Source: Flagellimonas pelagia
GTDB taxonomy: Bacteria; Bacteroidota; Bacteroidia; Flavobacteriales; Flavobacteriaceae
Direction of reading: 5' to 3'
NCBI RefSeq assembly: GCF_003584135.1
Contig: NZ_QXFI01000036.1
Location: 362,495 to 426,494, forward strand
DNA length: 64,000 bases
Part shown: piece by piece, positions 7,826 to 16,083 of the stretch
How the letters are laid out: each line of letters starts with the position of its first letter
How positions within the stretch are numbered: position 1 is the stretch's first letter
Notes under the pieces: generated by a model
Database searches by the model: none
What the model saw: the letters and a program-made list of their open reading frames with translations, nothing else
Told to the model about the DNA's origin: nothing
Program-made: the position numbers and the translations under genes

Positions 7826-8797
7826 CTATTTCCCTACATTCCCAACACGGTAATACCCCTTGTTCGGAATCTCTATCACATATTTTTTATGGGAGGTATT
7901 GTTTAAATGGGGCTCACGCAACCAAGGATTGTGGCGTTTCAACACTTTATAGTTGATCTCGTAAAGCTCGGCAAAATCGGCCCAGCTGGTCACTGCCGTG
8001 TCCACTTCTACGGTAAAGGTGGGCACCTTCTCGTACATATCCTTTTGTTCGAGCTCAAAACCATATTTCTCTGGATGGGAAATAATCTCCTTGATGGCCA
8101 TGATCCTGAACACATAGCGTCCGGTCTCTTGCCCCAATAACAGATCGTAGTAGTCATCCACTTGTTGGATGCCCATGTATTTTTGGATTCCGGCCGGTCC
8201 TGCGTTATAGGCCGCAGCGGTCAAGGTCCAACTACCGAAACGTTCCTTCCACTTTTTGATATAATCACAGGCCACTTGAGTGGCTTTTTCAATATGGAAG
8301 CGTTCATCCACATTGTCGTTCACCTCAAGGCCATATTCCCTACCCGTACCTTTCATAATCTGCCAAAAACCGGTCGCCCCTGCTGGTGAAACCACATTTT
8401 CAAGGCCACTTTCGGCAACGGCCAGGTACTTAAAGTCATCCGGGATGCCGTTCTTTTTCAAAATGGGCTCTATGATAGGGAAGTATTTGTTGGCCCGCTT
8501 CATCAACAAAAGGGCATTGGACTGCCAATAGGTGTTCACCAAAAACTCACGATCCACACGCTCCATGATCTCGGGATCATCCAAGGGAACCGCTTCTCCG
8601 GCAAAATTGAGGTCTTCAGGAATTTCAATGGCACTAATCTGGTAGCCATCCGCCACACTTTTATCGGTTTCATCATCTTTCTGCACCTGCTGATCTTGGG
8701 CTTTCTCTTCGGTAGGTTCTGACTGAACCGCAAAAATCAAGGTGCTTACCACCGCAATGAGTCCTATAAATGCCAATATGTTCTTGATGTGTTTCAT
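7826..8797 (-). CDS. Membrane-anchored lytic transglycosylase (MltD/SLT type)
   Basis: 323 residues with an N-terminal signal or anchor segment (about 5-24), an acidic linker, and an SLT catalytic domain at about 105-260. The catalytic glutamate is E129 in A-V-A-E-S-G-L-E; the family motifs G-A-T-G-F-W-Q-I-M and A-A-A-Y-N-A-G-P follow. The enzyme cleaves the MurNAc-GlcNAc bond in peptidoglycan, leaving 1,6-anhydro ends, and acts in the periplasm. The last 60 residues resemble a degenerate LysM-like segment (Y-E-I-N-Y-K-V-L-K-R-H-N-P-W-L). It lies tail to tail with the M23 peptidase, two wall-remodelling enzymes side by side. Confidence 0.92.
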   Translation of the reverse strand: MKHIKNILAFIGLIAVVSTLIFAVQSEPTEEKAQDQQVQKDDETDKSVADGYQISAIEIPEDLNFAGEAVPLDDPEIMERVDREFLVNTYWQSNALLLMKRANKYFPIIEPILKKNGIPDDFKYLAVAESGLENVVSPAGATGFWQIMKGTGREYGLEVNDNVDERFHIEKATQVACDYIKKWKERFGSWTLTAAAYNAGPAGIQKYMGIQQVDDYYDLLLGQETGRYVFRIMAIKEIISHPEKYGFELEQKDMYEKVPTFTVEVDTAVTSWADFAELYEINYKVLKRHNPWLREPHLNNTSHKKYVIEIPNKGYYRVGNVGK

Positions 8798-8845
8798 AGC
8801 CGATTTTTTAAAAAGTACCCTAAAGATACTATTATATAGACGAAA

Positions 8846-9508
8846 TTATTGCAAAATAATTGTAGGCAGGTGTTCATTGAACCATTTTGCCCGATGAATG
8901 ATCATCGTGTGCGTGCCGTTCTTCACCGCAATACAGTCCTTCATGTTGTTTATCGGAAAAACCGTGTCCTTCTCCCCGTGAATGTGCACTACATTAGTAG
9001 GTGTTTCCTCCTGATTCCAATTGACGATCTGATCTATGGACCAATCAATATAATGCTTGTCACGAACGGATAAATATTGTTCGTATAAATGCAACCGCTT
9101 GGTCACGGTTTCCCCAAAGGCGTACTTGGCCAACAGTTCCACATTGTTCACCAAACCCGTGGGCAGTAGTTTGTGCACCTTGGTGTACTTGGCAAACAGC
9201 ATTTTTTTAGGCAGTTCGTGCTTGTTGGTCACGGCGGACACCACAATGACCTTTTGCACCGGCATACATTTGGCCATTTCCTGTACCAGCATCCCTCCGA
9301 AGGAAACCCCCAACAATACTGGATTGGGGTGTACGATCTTATCGCACATCTTTTGGGCATAATCGTGAAGACTCATCCCTTTTTCGGGAACAAACCATTC
9401 CAGAGTATGCGTCTCAAAGGTATCGGTAGGAAGATGGATGCCATCGAATATGGATGGATTAGCGGCCATACCAGGCATCAGGTACACTTGGATTTTGTTA
9501 TCGGGCAT
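8846..9508 (-). CDS. Alpha/beta hydrolase
   Basis: 220 residues, about the size of a minimal alpha/beta hydrolase. The nucleophile elbow is G-V-S-F-G-G with S69; the likely acid is D181 in H-G-E-K-D-T-V-F-P and the catalytic base H200 in G-T-H-T-M-I. The oxyanion region near the start (M-P-G-M-A-A-N-P) fits. No signal peptide is present, so it is cytoplasmic. The family includes esterases and thioesterases; the substrate cannot be read from the sequence. It runs in the same direction as the transglycosylase 48 bases ahead. Confidence 0.8.
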   Translation of the reverse strand: MPDNKIQVYLMPGMAANPSIFDGIHLPTDTFETHTLEWFVPEKGMSLHDYAQKMCDKIVHPNPVLLGVSFGGMLVQEMAKCMPVQKVIVVSAVTNKHELPKKMLFAKYTKVHKLLPTGLVNNVELLAKYAFGETVTKRLHLYEQYLSVRDKHYIDWSIDQIVNWNQEETPTNVVHIHGEKDTVFPINNMKDCIAVKNGTHTMIIHRAKWFNEHLPTIILQ

Positions 9509-9669
9509 ATCACACCAAATATCGATAAGCCCTAGGAAATTAGCAATATTTTGACTAAATTTGTACCCCTTTTGCAGTTAACCCCACCTAACGGATTATT
9601 TTTTATAATGGGGATTACCAAAATCATCGCTTTGATGGTTTTACAGAGTCATTAACAAAACAGTACTAT

Positions 9670-9963
9670 ATGACACAAATGGAAATCAATGACAATAGTT
9701 TCCTGCGCCAGTTTGAAACTAGGGTCAATGGGCATTTAGCCAAAATCGAGTACTCTTCACAAGAGCGCAAAGTATTCCTGACCAAGCTGGTTATTCCAGA
9801 AGAAATTGAGCAAGAAGGCTTTAGGGAGGAATTTATCAAAGCCGTGCTTCACGAAATCCAAGAGAAAAACCTAAGAGTGGTACCAACCAGCCCTCAAATT
9901 GCAGGTTTCTTGAGAAAAAACAGACAGTATAAGGAAATGTTGCCTGTTGGCATCCGTATCTGA
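9670..9963 (+). CDS. Small GNAT-like acetyltransferase (Acetyltransf_CG type)
   Basis: 97 residues matching the compact GNAT fold of the YidJ/Acetyltransf_CG group: F-E-T-R-V-N-G-H-L-A-K-I-E-Y at the start, the strand F-L-T-K-L-V-I-P, the helix E-F-I-K-A-V-L-H-E-I and a final V-V-P-T-S-P-Q-I-A-G-F-L. Members bind acetyl-CoA but their substrates are mostly unknown. A -7 box TAAATTTG lies at 9556-9563, about 110 bases upstream, so the leader is long. It is monocistronic and converges on mtaB with a shared terminator. Confidence 0.8.
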   Translation: MTQMEINDNSFLRQFETRVNGHLAKIEYSSQERKVFLTKLVIPEEIEQEGFREEFIKAVLHEIQEKNLRVVPTSPQIAGFLRKNRQYKEMLPVGIRI

Positions 9964-9989
9964 CACCAACACAACACCCTTAAAAACAA

Positions 9990-10017
9990 AACCTCTCAAA
10001 ACTGGGAGGTTTTTTTA
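9990..10017. terminator. Bidirectional terminator between the GNAT gene and mtaB
   Basis: AACCTC and GAGGTT pair across CA-AAAC-TG with one bulged base on each side, followed by seven T. The T run overlaps the stop codon of mtaB. Confidence 0.75.
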
Positions 10018-11343
10018 TGCCATAACGTTTTCAGGAACAAATTCGAAACGCACCAGACCATCCTCATCAATAGAGGTCAACTCCACCTGGTGCAAAGTAT
10101 TCACCAACTCAGGGTTCCAAGGAGCCTTTACCTTTACGTAGTTCTCGGTAAATCCGTGAATGTAGCCCATTTTGTTTTCTCCCTCGAAAAGAACCGTTCG
10201 TATACTTCCCAACTGGCTCTCATAAAAGGCCCTCCTTTTTTTGGCGGATAGACCACGGAGCATCTTGCTGCGCTTGTTGCGCACGTTCTTGGGAACCACG
10301 TCACCCATTTCAGCCGCTACCGTATTGTCCCGTTCCGAATAGGTGAACACGTGCAGATAGGAAATATCTAATTCGTTGAGGAAATAATAGGTCTCAAGGA
10401 AATGTTCATCGGTCTCCCCGGGAAATCCTACGATTACATCCACCCCGATACAGGCATGCGGCATCGCTTTTTTAATGCGTTTTACCCGATCCACGTATAG
10501 GTTGGTCAAGTACCTGCGACGCATTTTCTTTAAAATCTCGTCGCTGCCACTTTGTAACGGCACGTGGAAGTGGGGTACAAAGGAATTACTCTGCGCCACA
10601 AAATCGATGGTCTCGTTTTTTAACAGGTTGGGCTCTATGGACGAAATCCGTAAACGGTGAATGCCTTCCACGGTATCCAACGCTTTTACCAGATCCAAAA
10701 AGGTATGCTCATGGCGTTTGTTGCCAAATTCACCCTTGCCGTAATCCCCAATATTGACTCCTGTCAACACAATTTCCTTGATATCCTTTGATGCAATTTC
10801 TTTGGCATTGTGCAACACATTTTCCAAGGTATCGCTACGCGAAATACCACGGGCCAAAGGAATGGTACAATAGGTGCACTTGTAATCGCAACCATCCTGA
10901 ACCTTCAAAAAGGCACGGGTACGGTCGCCGATGGCATAACTGCCCACATAAAAATCGGCTTCCTCGATCTCACAGGAATGTACTTCACCCTTGTCGTTCT
11001 TGGTCAAATCGTTCAGGTAATCCGTAATCTTGAACTTTTCGGTAGCACCCAAAACCAAATCCACCCCGTCCACAGCGGCCAGTTCTTCGGGTTTTAATTG
11101 GGCATAACACCCTACCGCGGCCACAAAGGCATCGGGATTGCTCTTTTGGGCCTGTTTTACAATGGTCTTGAAACGCTTGTCCGCATTCTCCGTTACGGAA
11201 CAGGTATTGATCACATACACATCCGCTTTTTCAGAAAAGTCCACACGCTCAAAGTCTTCCTTTTCAAAACTCCTTGCAATCGTGGAAGTTTCGGAAAAGT
11301 TGAGCTTACAGCCGAGGGTGTAAAAAGCGACCTTTTTGTACAT
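10015..11343 (-). CDS. mtaB: tRNA t6A37 methylthiotransferase
   Basis: 442 residues with the three parts of the MiaB/MtaB family. The N-terminal UPF0004 domain has its cluster cysteines at C12, C48 and C79 (T-L-G-C-K-L-N, I-N-T-C-S-V, A-V-G-C-Y-A-Q). The radical SAM domain carries C152, C156 and C159 (G-C-D-Y-K-C-T-Y-C-T). A TRAM-like end follows. The start T-L-G-C-K-L-N and the lack of MiaB-specific features favour MtaB, which adds a methylthio group to t6A at position 37 of tRNAs reading ANN codons. A -7 box TATCTTTG is on the minus strand at 11375-11368. Confidence 0.93.
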   Translation of the reverse strand: MYKKVAFYTLGCKLNFSETSTIARSFEKEDFERVDFSEKADVYVINTCSVTENADKRFKTIVKQAQKSNPDAFVAAVGCYAQLKPEELAAVDGVDLVLGATEKFKITDYLNDLTKNDKGEVHSCEIEEADFYVGSYAIGDRTRAFLKVQDGCDYKCTYCTIPLARGISRSDTLENVLHNAKEIASKDIKEIVLTGVNIGDYGKGEFGNKRHEHTFLDLVKALDTVEGIHRLRISSIEPNLLKNETIDFVAQSNSFVPHFHVPLQSGSDEILKKMRRRYLTNLYVDRVKRIKKAMPHACIGVDVIVGFPGETDEHFLETYYFLNELDISYLHVFTYSERDNTVAAEMGDVVPKNVRNKRSKMLRGLSAKKRRAFYESQLGSIRTVLFEGENKMGYIHGFTENYVKVKAPWNPELVNTLHQVELTSIDEDGLVRFEFVPENVMA

Positions 11344-11474
11344 ATGCCATTCTGCGTTTCAGGGCCGCAAAGATAGTGATTTGTTGGGAGTTATAAGAAC
11401 AGCTTAACTATAGAAAAATCAAACTGTATTTGGCAAAATAATAGTGTGGACATCCCTACCACTCCAACAAATGA

Positions 11475-11539
11475 CCGTTTGAACAAAGCATGTTCGGACG
11501 TTTGAACAAACCTGCCTGCTGTTTTCCCCTCTAGTTTTG
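11475..11539 (+). promoter_or_regulatory. Direct-repeat operator and -7 box before the SDR/AraC pair
   Basis: CGTTTGAACAAA occurs twice exactly, at 11476-11487 and 11499-11510, with a 23-base period. AraC-family proteins bind direct repeats spaced about two helical turns, and an AraC gene is the second gene downstream. A -7 box TAGTTTTG is at 11532-11539, 21 bases before the start ATG. Confidence 0.5.
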
Positions 11540-11559
11540 TCCCATAAAAACAAATCAAA

Positions 11560-12555
11560 ATGGAACAGAACAATTATCAAGGTGCCTTGCAAAACCCGAT
11601 TGGTTCGGGATTCAACGCGGCATCAACAACAAACGAAGTGATCCAGGGAATCGACCTTTCCGGCAAAATTGCCATCGTGACCGGAGGCAACACGGGCATC
11701 GGCCTGGAAACCTCCAAAACGTTGGCAAATGCAGGGGCGACCGTAATCGTTCCGGCAAGGGATATCAAAAAAGCTAAGACAAACCTACAAGGAATGGTGA
11801 ACGTAGAAGTAGAAGCCATGGACTTGATGGATCCCGAATCCATCGATGCCTTTGCAGAAAAATTCCTCGCCTCGGACAGACCGTTACACTTGCTCATCAA
11901 CAATGCGGGCATTATGTGGGTACCGTTGCGAAGGGACGAACGCGGCATGGAATCCCAATTGGCAACCAACTACTTGGCACAGTTTCAACTCACCGCCAGA
12001 CTATGGCCCTCTCTTAAAATAGCAAATGGTGCGCGAGTGGTCAATGTCTCTTCATACGGCCACCAATTTGCCCCCTTCAACTTTGACGACCCCAATTTTC
12101 TAAACAGGGATTATGAGACTTTGCAGGCGTATGGACAGTCAAAAACCGCGGTGAATCTATTTTCGCTTGAATTGGATAATAGGGCCAAGACCCACAACGT
12201 CCGGGCCTATTCGTTACATCCCGGATCTATTGGAGAAACAGAATTGGCTAGGGAAGCATCGCTGGAACTGTTCCAACAAATGGGTTTTTGTGATGCCGAA
12301 GGCAATATTCTGCCCGAAGTGGCCGCATCCTTAAAAACCATTCCCCAAGGAGCGGCCACAACGGTATGGTGTGCCACAAGTCCCATGCTCCACAACTTGG
12401 GAGGGGTGTATTGCGAGGATGTGGAAATAGCAACCCTAACAACCGAATCCTCAACATCCAATGGGGTCAACCCATATTCTTTGGACCAAACGTTTGCCAA
12501 ACAACTGTGGGATTTGAGCGAAGAACTCATCGGGATACAATTTCCCATCCGTTGA
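11560..12555 (+). CDS. Short-chain dehydrogenase/reductase
   Basis: 331 residues, larger than the usual 250 because of an N-terminal extension of about 30 and a longer end. The NAD(P) motif is T-G-G-N-T-G-I-G at about 47-54; N-N-A-G-I-M follows in strand 4, the catalytic serine in N-V-S-S-Y-G, and the Y-x-x-x-K pair in Y-G-Q-S-K. The pattern is that of the retinol-dehydrogenase/WW-oxidoreductase-like SDR group. The substrate is unknown. An AraC regulator starts 28 bases downstream, so the two probably form one unit under the direct-repeat operator. Confidence 0.88.
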   Translation: MEQNNYQGALQNPIGSGFNAASTTNEVIQGIDLSGKIAIVTGGNTGIGLETSKTLANAGATVIVPARDIKKAKTNLQGMVNVEVEAMDLMDPESIDAFAEKFLASDRPLHLLINNAGIMWVPLRRDERGMESQLATNYLAQFQLTARLWPSLKIANGARVVNVSSYGHQFAPFNFDDPNFLNRDYETLQAYGQSKTAVNLFSLELDNRAKTHNVRAYSLHPGSIGETELAREASLELFQQMGFCDAEGNILPEVAASLKTIPQGAATTVWCATSPMLHNLGGVYCEDVEIATLTTESSTSNGVNPYSLDQTFAKQLWDLSEELIGIQFPIR

Positions 12556-12583
12556 TATTGCTACCTTTACACTACACAGGCAT

Positions 12584-13402
12584 ATGGACTATCAATTAAA
12601 ATACATAACACCCGATATCAAGCTTTCTTCCTACGAGGACAAGCTGTTTAAAACGGAAGTGGTGTTTGACCACCATATGCTTGTGTGGTTCATTTCGGGG
12701 GAAACAAAGATCATACAGGCAGATGAAAGCCATGTGTTCAAACCAGGGGACATCTTTTTGATTCCCAGAAACCAACTGGCCACCATCATCAACTATCCCA
12801 AGGATGGCCTCCCCCATAAATCGGTAGTGATGCACCTTTCCACGGACAGGTTGAGGGACTTTTATGCCAAACTAGATGTGAAACCAAAGGTGGTATCGAC
12901 ACCCAAAATAGTCCGTTTTGGGAACCATCCCTTATTGAAAAGTTGTCTGGCCTCCTTGATTCCCTATTTTGATATGCAAGAGGAAGCATTTCCAGAAAAC
13001 ATCGCTTCCTTGAAGATTACCGAGGCCATTTCCATCCTTAGAACATTGGATATGGGCATCGACGATGTTTTGGCCAATTTTGAGGAACCCCACAAAATAG
13101 ATCTGGCCACTTTTATGGAAAGGAATTTCATGTTCAACATGCCGCTAGAAAAGTTCAGTTATTTGACCGGCAGGAGCTTGACCACTTTTAAACGGGATTT
13201 CCATAAGGTGTTCCGTACCACCCCGCAACGGTGGCTTACCCAAAAACGTTTGGAACTGGCCCATTACCAATTATCCAAAAACAATCGGAAGCCCGTTGAA
13301 GTCTACCTTGAAACGGGTTTTGAAAACCTGTCGCATTTTTCGTTTGCCTTTAAACGACATTTTGGGTACACCCCTACTGCATTGGCAGAAGGAGGACGCT
13401 GA
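12584..13402 (+). CDS. AraC-family transcriptional regulator
   Basis: 272 residues. The N-terminal half is a cupin-like sensing domain (F-K-P-G-D-I-F-L-I-P-R near residue 50). The C-terminal 100 residues form the double helix-turn-helix of AraC proteins, with L-E-K-F-S-Y-L-T-G-R-S-L-T-T-F-K-R-D-F in the first helix pair and the usual F-E-N-L-S-H-F-S-F-A-F-K-R-H-F-G-Y-T-P near the end. It follows the SDR gene by 28 bases and most likely controls it through the repeats at 11475-11510. A repressor of itself or a redox or aldehyde sensor are both possible. Confidence 0.9.
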   Translation: MDYQLKYITPDIKLSSYEDKLFKTEVVFDHHMLVWFISGETKIIQADESHVFKPGDIFLIPRNQLATIINYPKDGLPHKSVVMHLSTDRLRDFYAKLDVKPKVVSTPKIVRFGNHPLLKSCLASLIPYFDMQEEAFPENIASLKITEAISILRTLDMGIDDVLANFEEPHKIDLATFMERNFMFNMPLEKFSYLTGRSLTTFKRDFHKVFRTTPQRWLTQKRLELAHYQLSKNNRKPVEVYLETGFENLSHFSFAFKRHFGYTPTALAEGGR

Positions 13403-13476
13403 CCGTCACAATACATGATGTTGACCCCATTTTTGCTTAGTTTTGTAGCTATCTTGTCCTACGAAAGCCCAAGACC

Positions 13477-14304
13477 GTGCAGGAACTCTTTAAAATATTC
13501 AGGTTTACGGAAACGGATGCCAAGGCCCTTGAAAGCCAAAGTATAAAACCGCACGTCCACGATTTTGAGGAATTGATTATTGGGGTCAAAGGCAAGATTT
13601 CCCATTTTATCGATTTTGATGATGAAACGGTCTATGCCCCGTTTGTGAGTTTTGTGACCCAAGGTAAGCCCCACCTGCTCCAGCCACAGTTGCATGAAGG
13701 GAAATGCGACCTTTGGGTCATCCGGTTCCGAAGCGAGTTCATGTCGGAGACCATTTTTAACCTGTACGGGTATTTCCATAACAGGGCCAACATCACCTTA
13801 CCCACCAATCGCTGTTTTGGAAGGCTTACGTCCCTTTGCGAGATGATGTACGATGAGGTAAATCGAGCCAATCCCAACCTGTCCATCATCAAACAATTGC
13901 TCACCACTTTACTCACCATGGTGTACAATGAAAAGCCAGAGGATCCGGAACAGGAATCCAGCAATGCCCATTCCCAGACCTATGCCAATTTTTTACGCAT
14001 TTTGGAAGAAAACTTCCGAAGACCTGAAAAAATCTCCTTCTACGCCGAAAAACTGTTCATGAGCGAGCGCAACCTCAACCTCATCTGTCAGGAAGTGATG
14101 CAACAGAGTGTTGGGGAAATCATCGAGACCCGCAAATTGACCGAAGCCAAAAACCTGCTCATCAACACGAACAAGACCGTTGCTGAGATCGGTTTTGAAC
14201 TTGGCTATAATGAAAAGGCCTACTTCTCCAAGGTCTTTAAACGCAAGACCGGACAGACCCCTTCCGACTTCAGGAACGAGATGAAACAGCTCATTTCCAA
14301 ATAG
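13477..14304 (+). CDS. AraC-family transcriptional regulator
   Basis: 275 residues from a GTG at 13477. A cupin-type N-terminal domain (K-P-H-V-H-D-F-E-E-L-I-I-G) is followed by a C-terminal AraC helix-turn-helix (I-S-F-Y-A-E-K-L-F-M-S-E-R-N-L and I-G-F-E-L-G-Y-N-E-K-A-Y-F-S-K-V-F-K-R-K-T-G). The H-x-H-D-F-E-E motif is common in members that bind small hydrophobic or aromatic ligands. A -7 box TAGTTTTG lies at 13438-13445. It stands just before the YceI and YgiD genes and may control them; CCCGC/GCGGG (about 14337-14352) can form a small hairpin between. Confidence 0.9.
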   Translation: MQELFKIFRFTETDAKALESQSIKPHVHDFEELIIGVKGKISHFIDFDDETVYAPFVSFVTQGKPHLLQPQLHEGKCDLWVIRFRSEFMSETIFNLYGYFHNRANITLPTNRCFGRLTSLCEMMYDEVNRANPNLSIIKQLLTTLLTMVYNEKPEDPEQESSNAHSQTYANFLRILEENFRRPEKISFYAEKLFMSERNLNLICQEVMQQSVGEIIETRKLTEAKNLLINTNKTVAEIGFELGYNEKAYFSKVFKRKTGQTPSDFRNEMKQLISK

Positions 14305-14391
14305 TACAACCCTTCTTCCAAATGGTATTACCCCCTGCCCGCCTTCTTGCGGGATCTTTGTACCACCATTAAAAACATAAAAAGTAAAACA

Positions 14392-14916
14392 ATGTCAACA
14401 ACCATTTGGAATTTAGACCCAACCCATAGCGAATTGACCTTTAAGGTAAAGCACCTGATGATTTCCAACGTGAAGGGATCGTTCACCAAGTTCAATGCGA
14501 AAATCGAAGGAGACGATTTTGAAACCTCCAAAATCACCGCAACGGTGGATGCCTCTTCCGTTTTCACCAATAACGCCGATAGGGATGGACACTTGAAGAG
14601 TGCCGATTTCTTCGAGGTGGAAACTTATCCCGAATTGAAATTTGAAAGCACTGGCATCACCAAAACGGATGACGGGGAATATACCCTGATCGGGGACCTT
14701 ACGATAAAAGGCATCACCAAATCCGTGGAACTCGATGTAGAGTTCGGGGGATTCATGAAAGACCCATATGGCAACGAAAAAGCCGGGTTCTCCTTTGAAG
14801 GAAAGATCAATCGCAAGGATTTCGGTCTCAACTGGAATGCTGCCTTGGAAACCGGTGGTGTTTTGGTAAGCGATGAAGTTAAAATTGCCGCCGAGGTTCA
14901 ATTTGTAAAAGCCTAG
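14392..14916 (+). CDS. YceI-family lipid-binding-like protein
   Basis: 174 residues from the ATG at 14392; an earlier in-frame start at 14347 would add an unlikely leader. The YceI lipocalin-like fold is clear from W-N-L-D-P-T-H-S-E-L-T-F-K-V-K-H-L-M at the start, A-D-F-F-E-V-E-T-Y-P-E-L-K-F-E-S in the middle and N-R-K-D-F-G-L-N-W-N near the end. YceI proteins bind isoprenoid or quinone-like lipids. Unlike E. coli YceI, no signal peptide is present, so this one is probably cytoplasmic. Such leaderless forms are common in Bacteroidota near stress-response regulators. Confidence 0.92.
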   Translation: MSTTIWNLDPTHSELTFKVKHLMISNVKGSFTKFNAKIEGDDFETSKITATVDASSVFTNNADRDGHLKSADFFEVETYPELKFESTGITKTDDGEYTLIGDLTIKGITKSVELDVEFGGFMKDPYGNEKAGFSFEGKINRKDFGLNWNAALETGGVLVSDEVKIAAEVQFVKA

Positions 14917-14938
14917 GCGCAAATATGGCGTACCAGTT

Positions 14939-14966
14939 GCCCGGATTCCGAAAGGGTCCGGGCTAT
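14939..14966 (+). terminator. Hairpin after yceI
   Basis: GCCCGGA and TCCGGGC form a perfect 7-base stem over an 11-base loop, followed by TATTTA. The weak T run makes a full stop uncertain. Confidence 0.5.
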
Positions 14967-14983
14967 TTAAAGTTCCCCCTTTT

Positions 14984-15865
14984 ATGAACAGAAAGGATTT
15001 TATCAAAATCTTGGGAATTGTACCTTTAACCACTACCATGAACAATTTAAGCACATTACGGTCGCTCGATCAGAGCCTTCCCCTTTCCGAAAAAATGCCT
15101 GCCCTCTTTTTGGGACACGGTAGCCCTATGAACGCCATCGAGGAAAACGAATTTGTATCCTCCTTCCGCAAACTGGGCAAGGAAGTGGCCAAACCCAAGG
15201 TCATCCTTTGTGTTTCGGCCCACTGGGAAACCCGCGGCACCAAGGTAACGGCCATGCAAAACCCGCCTACCATCCATGATTTTGGGGGGTTTCCGCAAGC
15301 GCTGTTCGATGTGCAATATCCAGCCCCCGGTAGTCCTGAAATGGCACAGGAAACCAAGGACATCATTACCAAGACCGAAGTGGAACTGGACCATCACTGG
15401 GGACTGGACCATGGCGCCTGGAGCGTGATCAAGCACCTGTATCCCGATGCCGATGTTCCCGTAATCCAATTGAGTTTAGATTATACCAAAGACCCGCAAT
15501 ACCACTACGAACTCGCCCAACAGTTGGAGCGCCTTCGACATAGAGGGGTATTGATCGTGGGAAGCGGCAACGTGGTGCACAACCTGCGTCGCGTAGCATG
15601 GCAAAAGTTGAACGACACCTATGCCTGGGATTGGGCCCAAGAAGCCAATGACAAGATGAGAGATTTCATTTTGGACGGCAATCACGATGCCCTTATCCAC
15701 TATCACAAGCAAGGAAGCAGTTTTGCGATGTCCATTCCCACCCCAGAGCACTATTTGCCCTTACTGTATACCCTTGCCTTAAAAGACAAGACGGAAGAAG
15801 TGGAACTTTTCAATGACAAAACCGTAGGGGGTTCTATTAGTATGATGTCCCTTCGGATTGCATAA
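14984..15865 (+). CDS. ygiD: 4,5-DOPA extradiol dioxygenase family protein
   Basis: 293 residues of the LigB-type class III extradiol dioxygenases. Metal-site motifs are visible: G-H-G-S-P-M-N near residue 44, S-A-H-W-E-T-R-G near 80, L-D-H-G-A-W-S near 140 and V-G-S-G-N-V-V-H-N-L near 195. The E. coli homologue YgiD is a zinc-dependent enzyme that opens the ring of L-DOPA to betalamic-acid-type products. The first 37 residues are a leader (M-N-R-K-D-F-I-K-I-L-G) commonly seen in flavobacterial copies; an internal ATG just before P-A-L-F-L-G-H-G is the alternative start. The native substrate here is not known. Confidence 0.9.
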   Translation: MNRKDFIKILGIVPLTTTMNNLSTLRSLDQSLPLSEKMPALFLGHGSPMNAIEENEFVSSFRKLGKEVAKPKVILCVSAHWETRGTKVTAMQNPPTIHDFGGFPQALFDVQYPAPGSPEMAQETKDIITKTEVELDHHWGLDHGAWSVIKHLYPDADVPVIQLSLDYTKDPQYHYELAQQLERLRHRGVLIVGSGNVVHNLRRVAWQKLNDTYAWDWAQEANDKMRDFILDGNHDALIHYHKQGSSFAMSIPTPEHYLPLLYTLALKDKTEEVELFNDKTVGGSISMMSLRIA

Positions 15866-15945
15866 AACATTAATGACAATATTCAAATCCCAGATCAGGT
15901 AATCCTGATGTGATATGGTTACCTTCTTTTTTGATTGATGATGGA

Positions 15946-15986
15946 AACCCCAGTTGCCAACGTACCAGTGGCGCTGGGGTTTTTTG
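15946..15986 (+). terminator. Terminator after ygiD
   Basis: AACCCCAG (15946-15953) pairs with CTGGGGTT (15974-15981), followed by TTTTT. The rest of the 218-base gap holds one small palindrome (ATCAGG-TAAT-CCTGAT) and no gene. Confidence 0.7.
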
Positions 15987-16083
15987 TGGCCCTTCAACAG
16001 ACAAAACACCGAATATCTTAACAACTCCATCACCCAAAATAGGTTAGAAATCGTTACCTTGAAACCTTTAAAAAACCAACCTT

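Noticed and set aside
11560..14304. Duplication of the SDR/AraC pair at 51.5-53.4 kb
   Set aside because: The two SDR proteins differ in length and motifs (TGGNTGIG against TGASKGLG) and the AraC proteins do not align outside the helix-turn-helix, so they are independent pairs.
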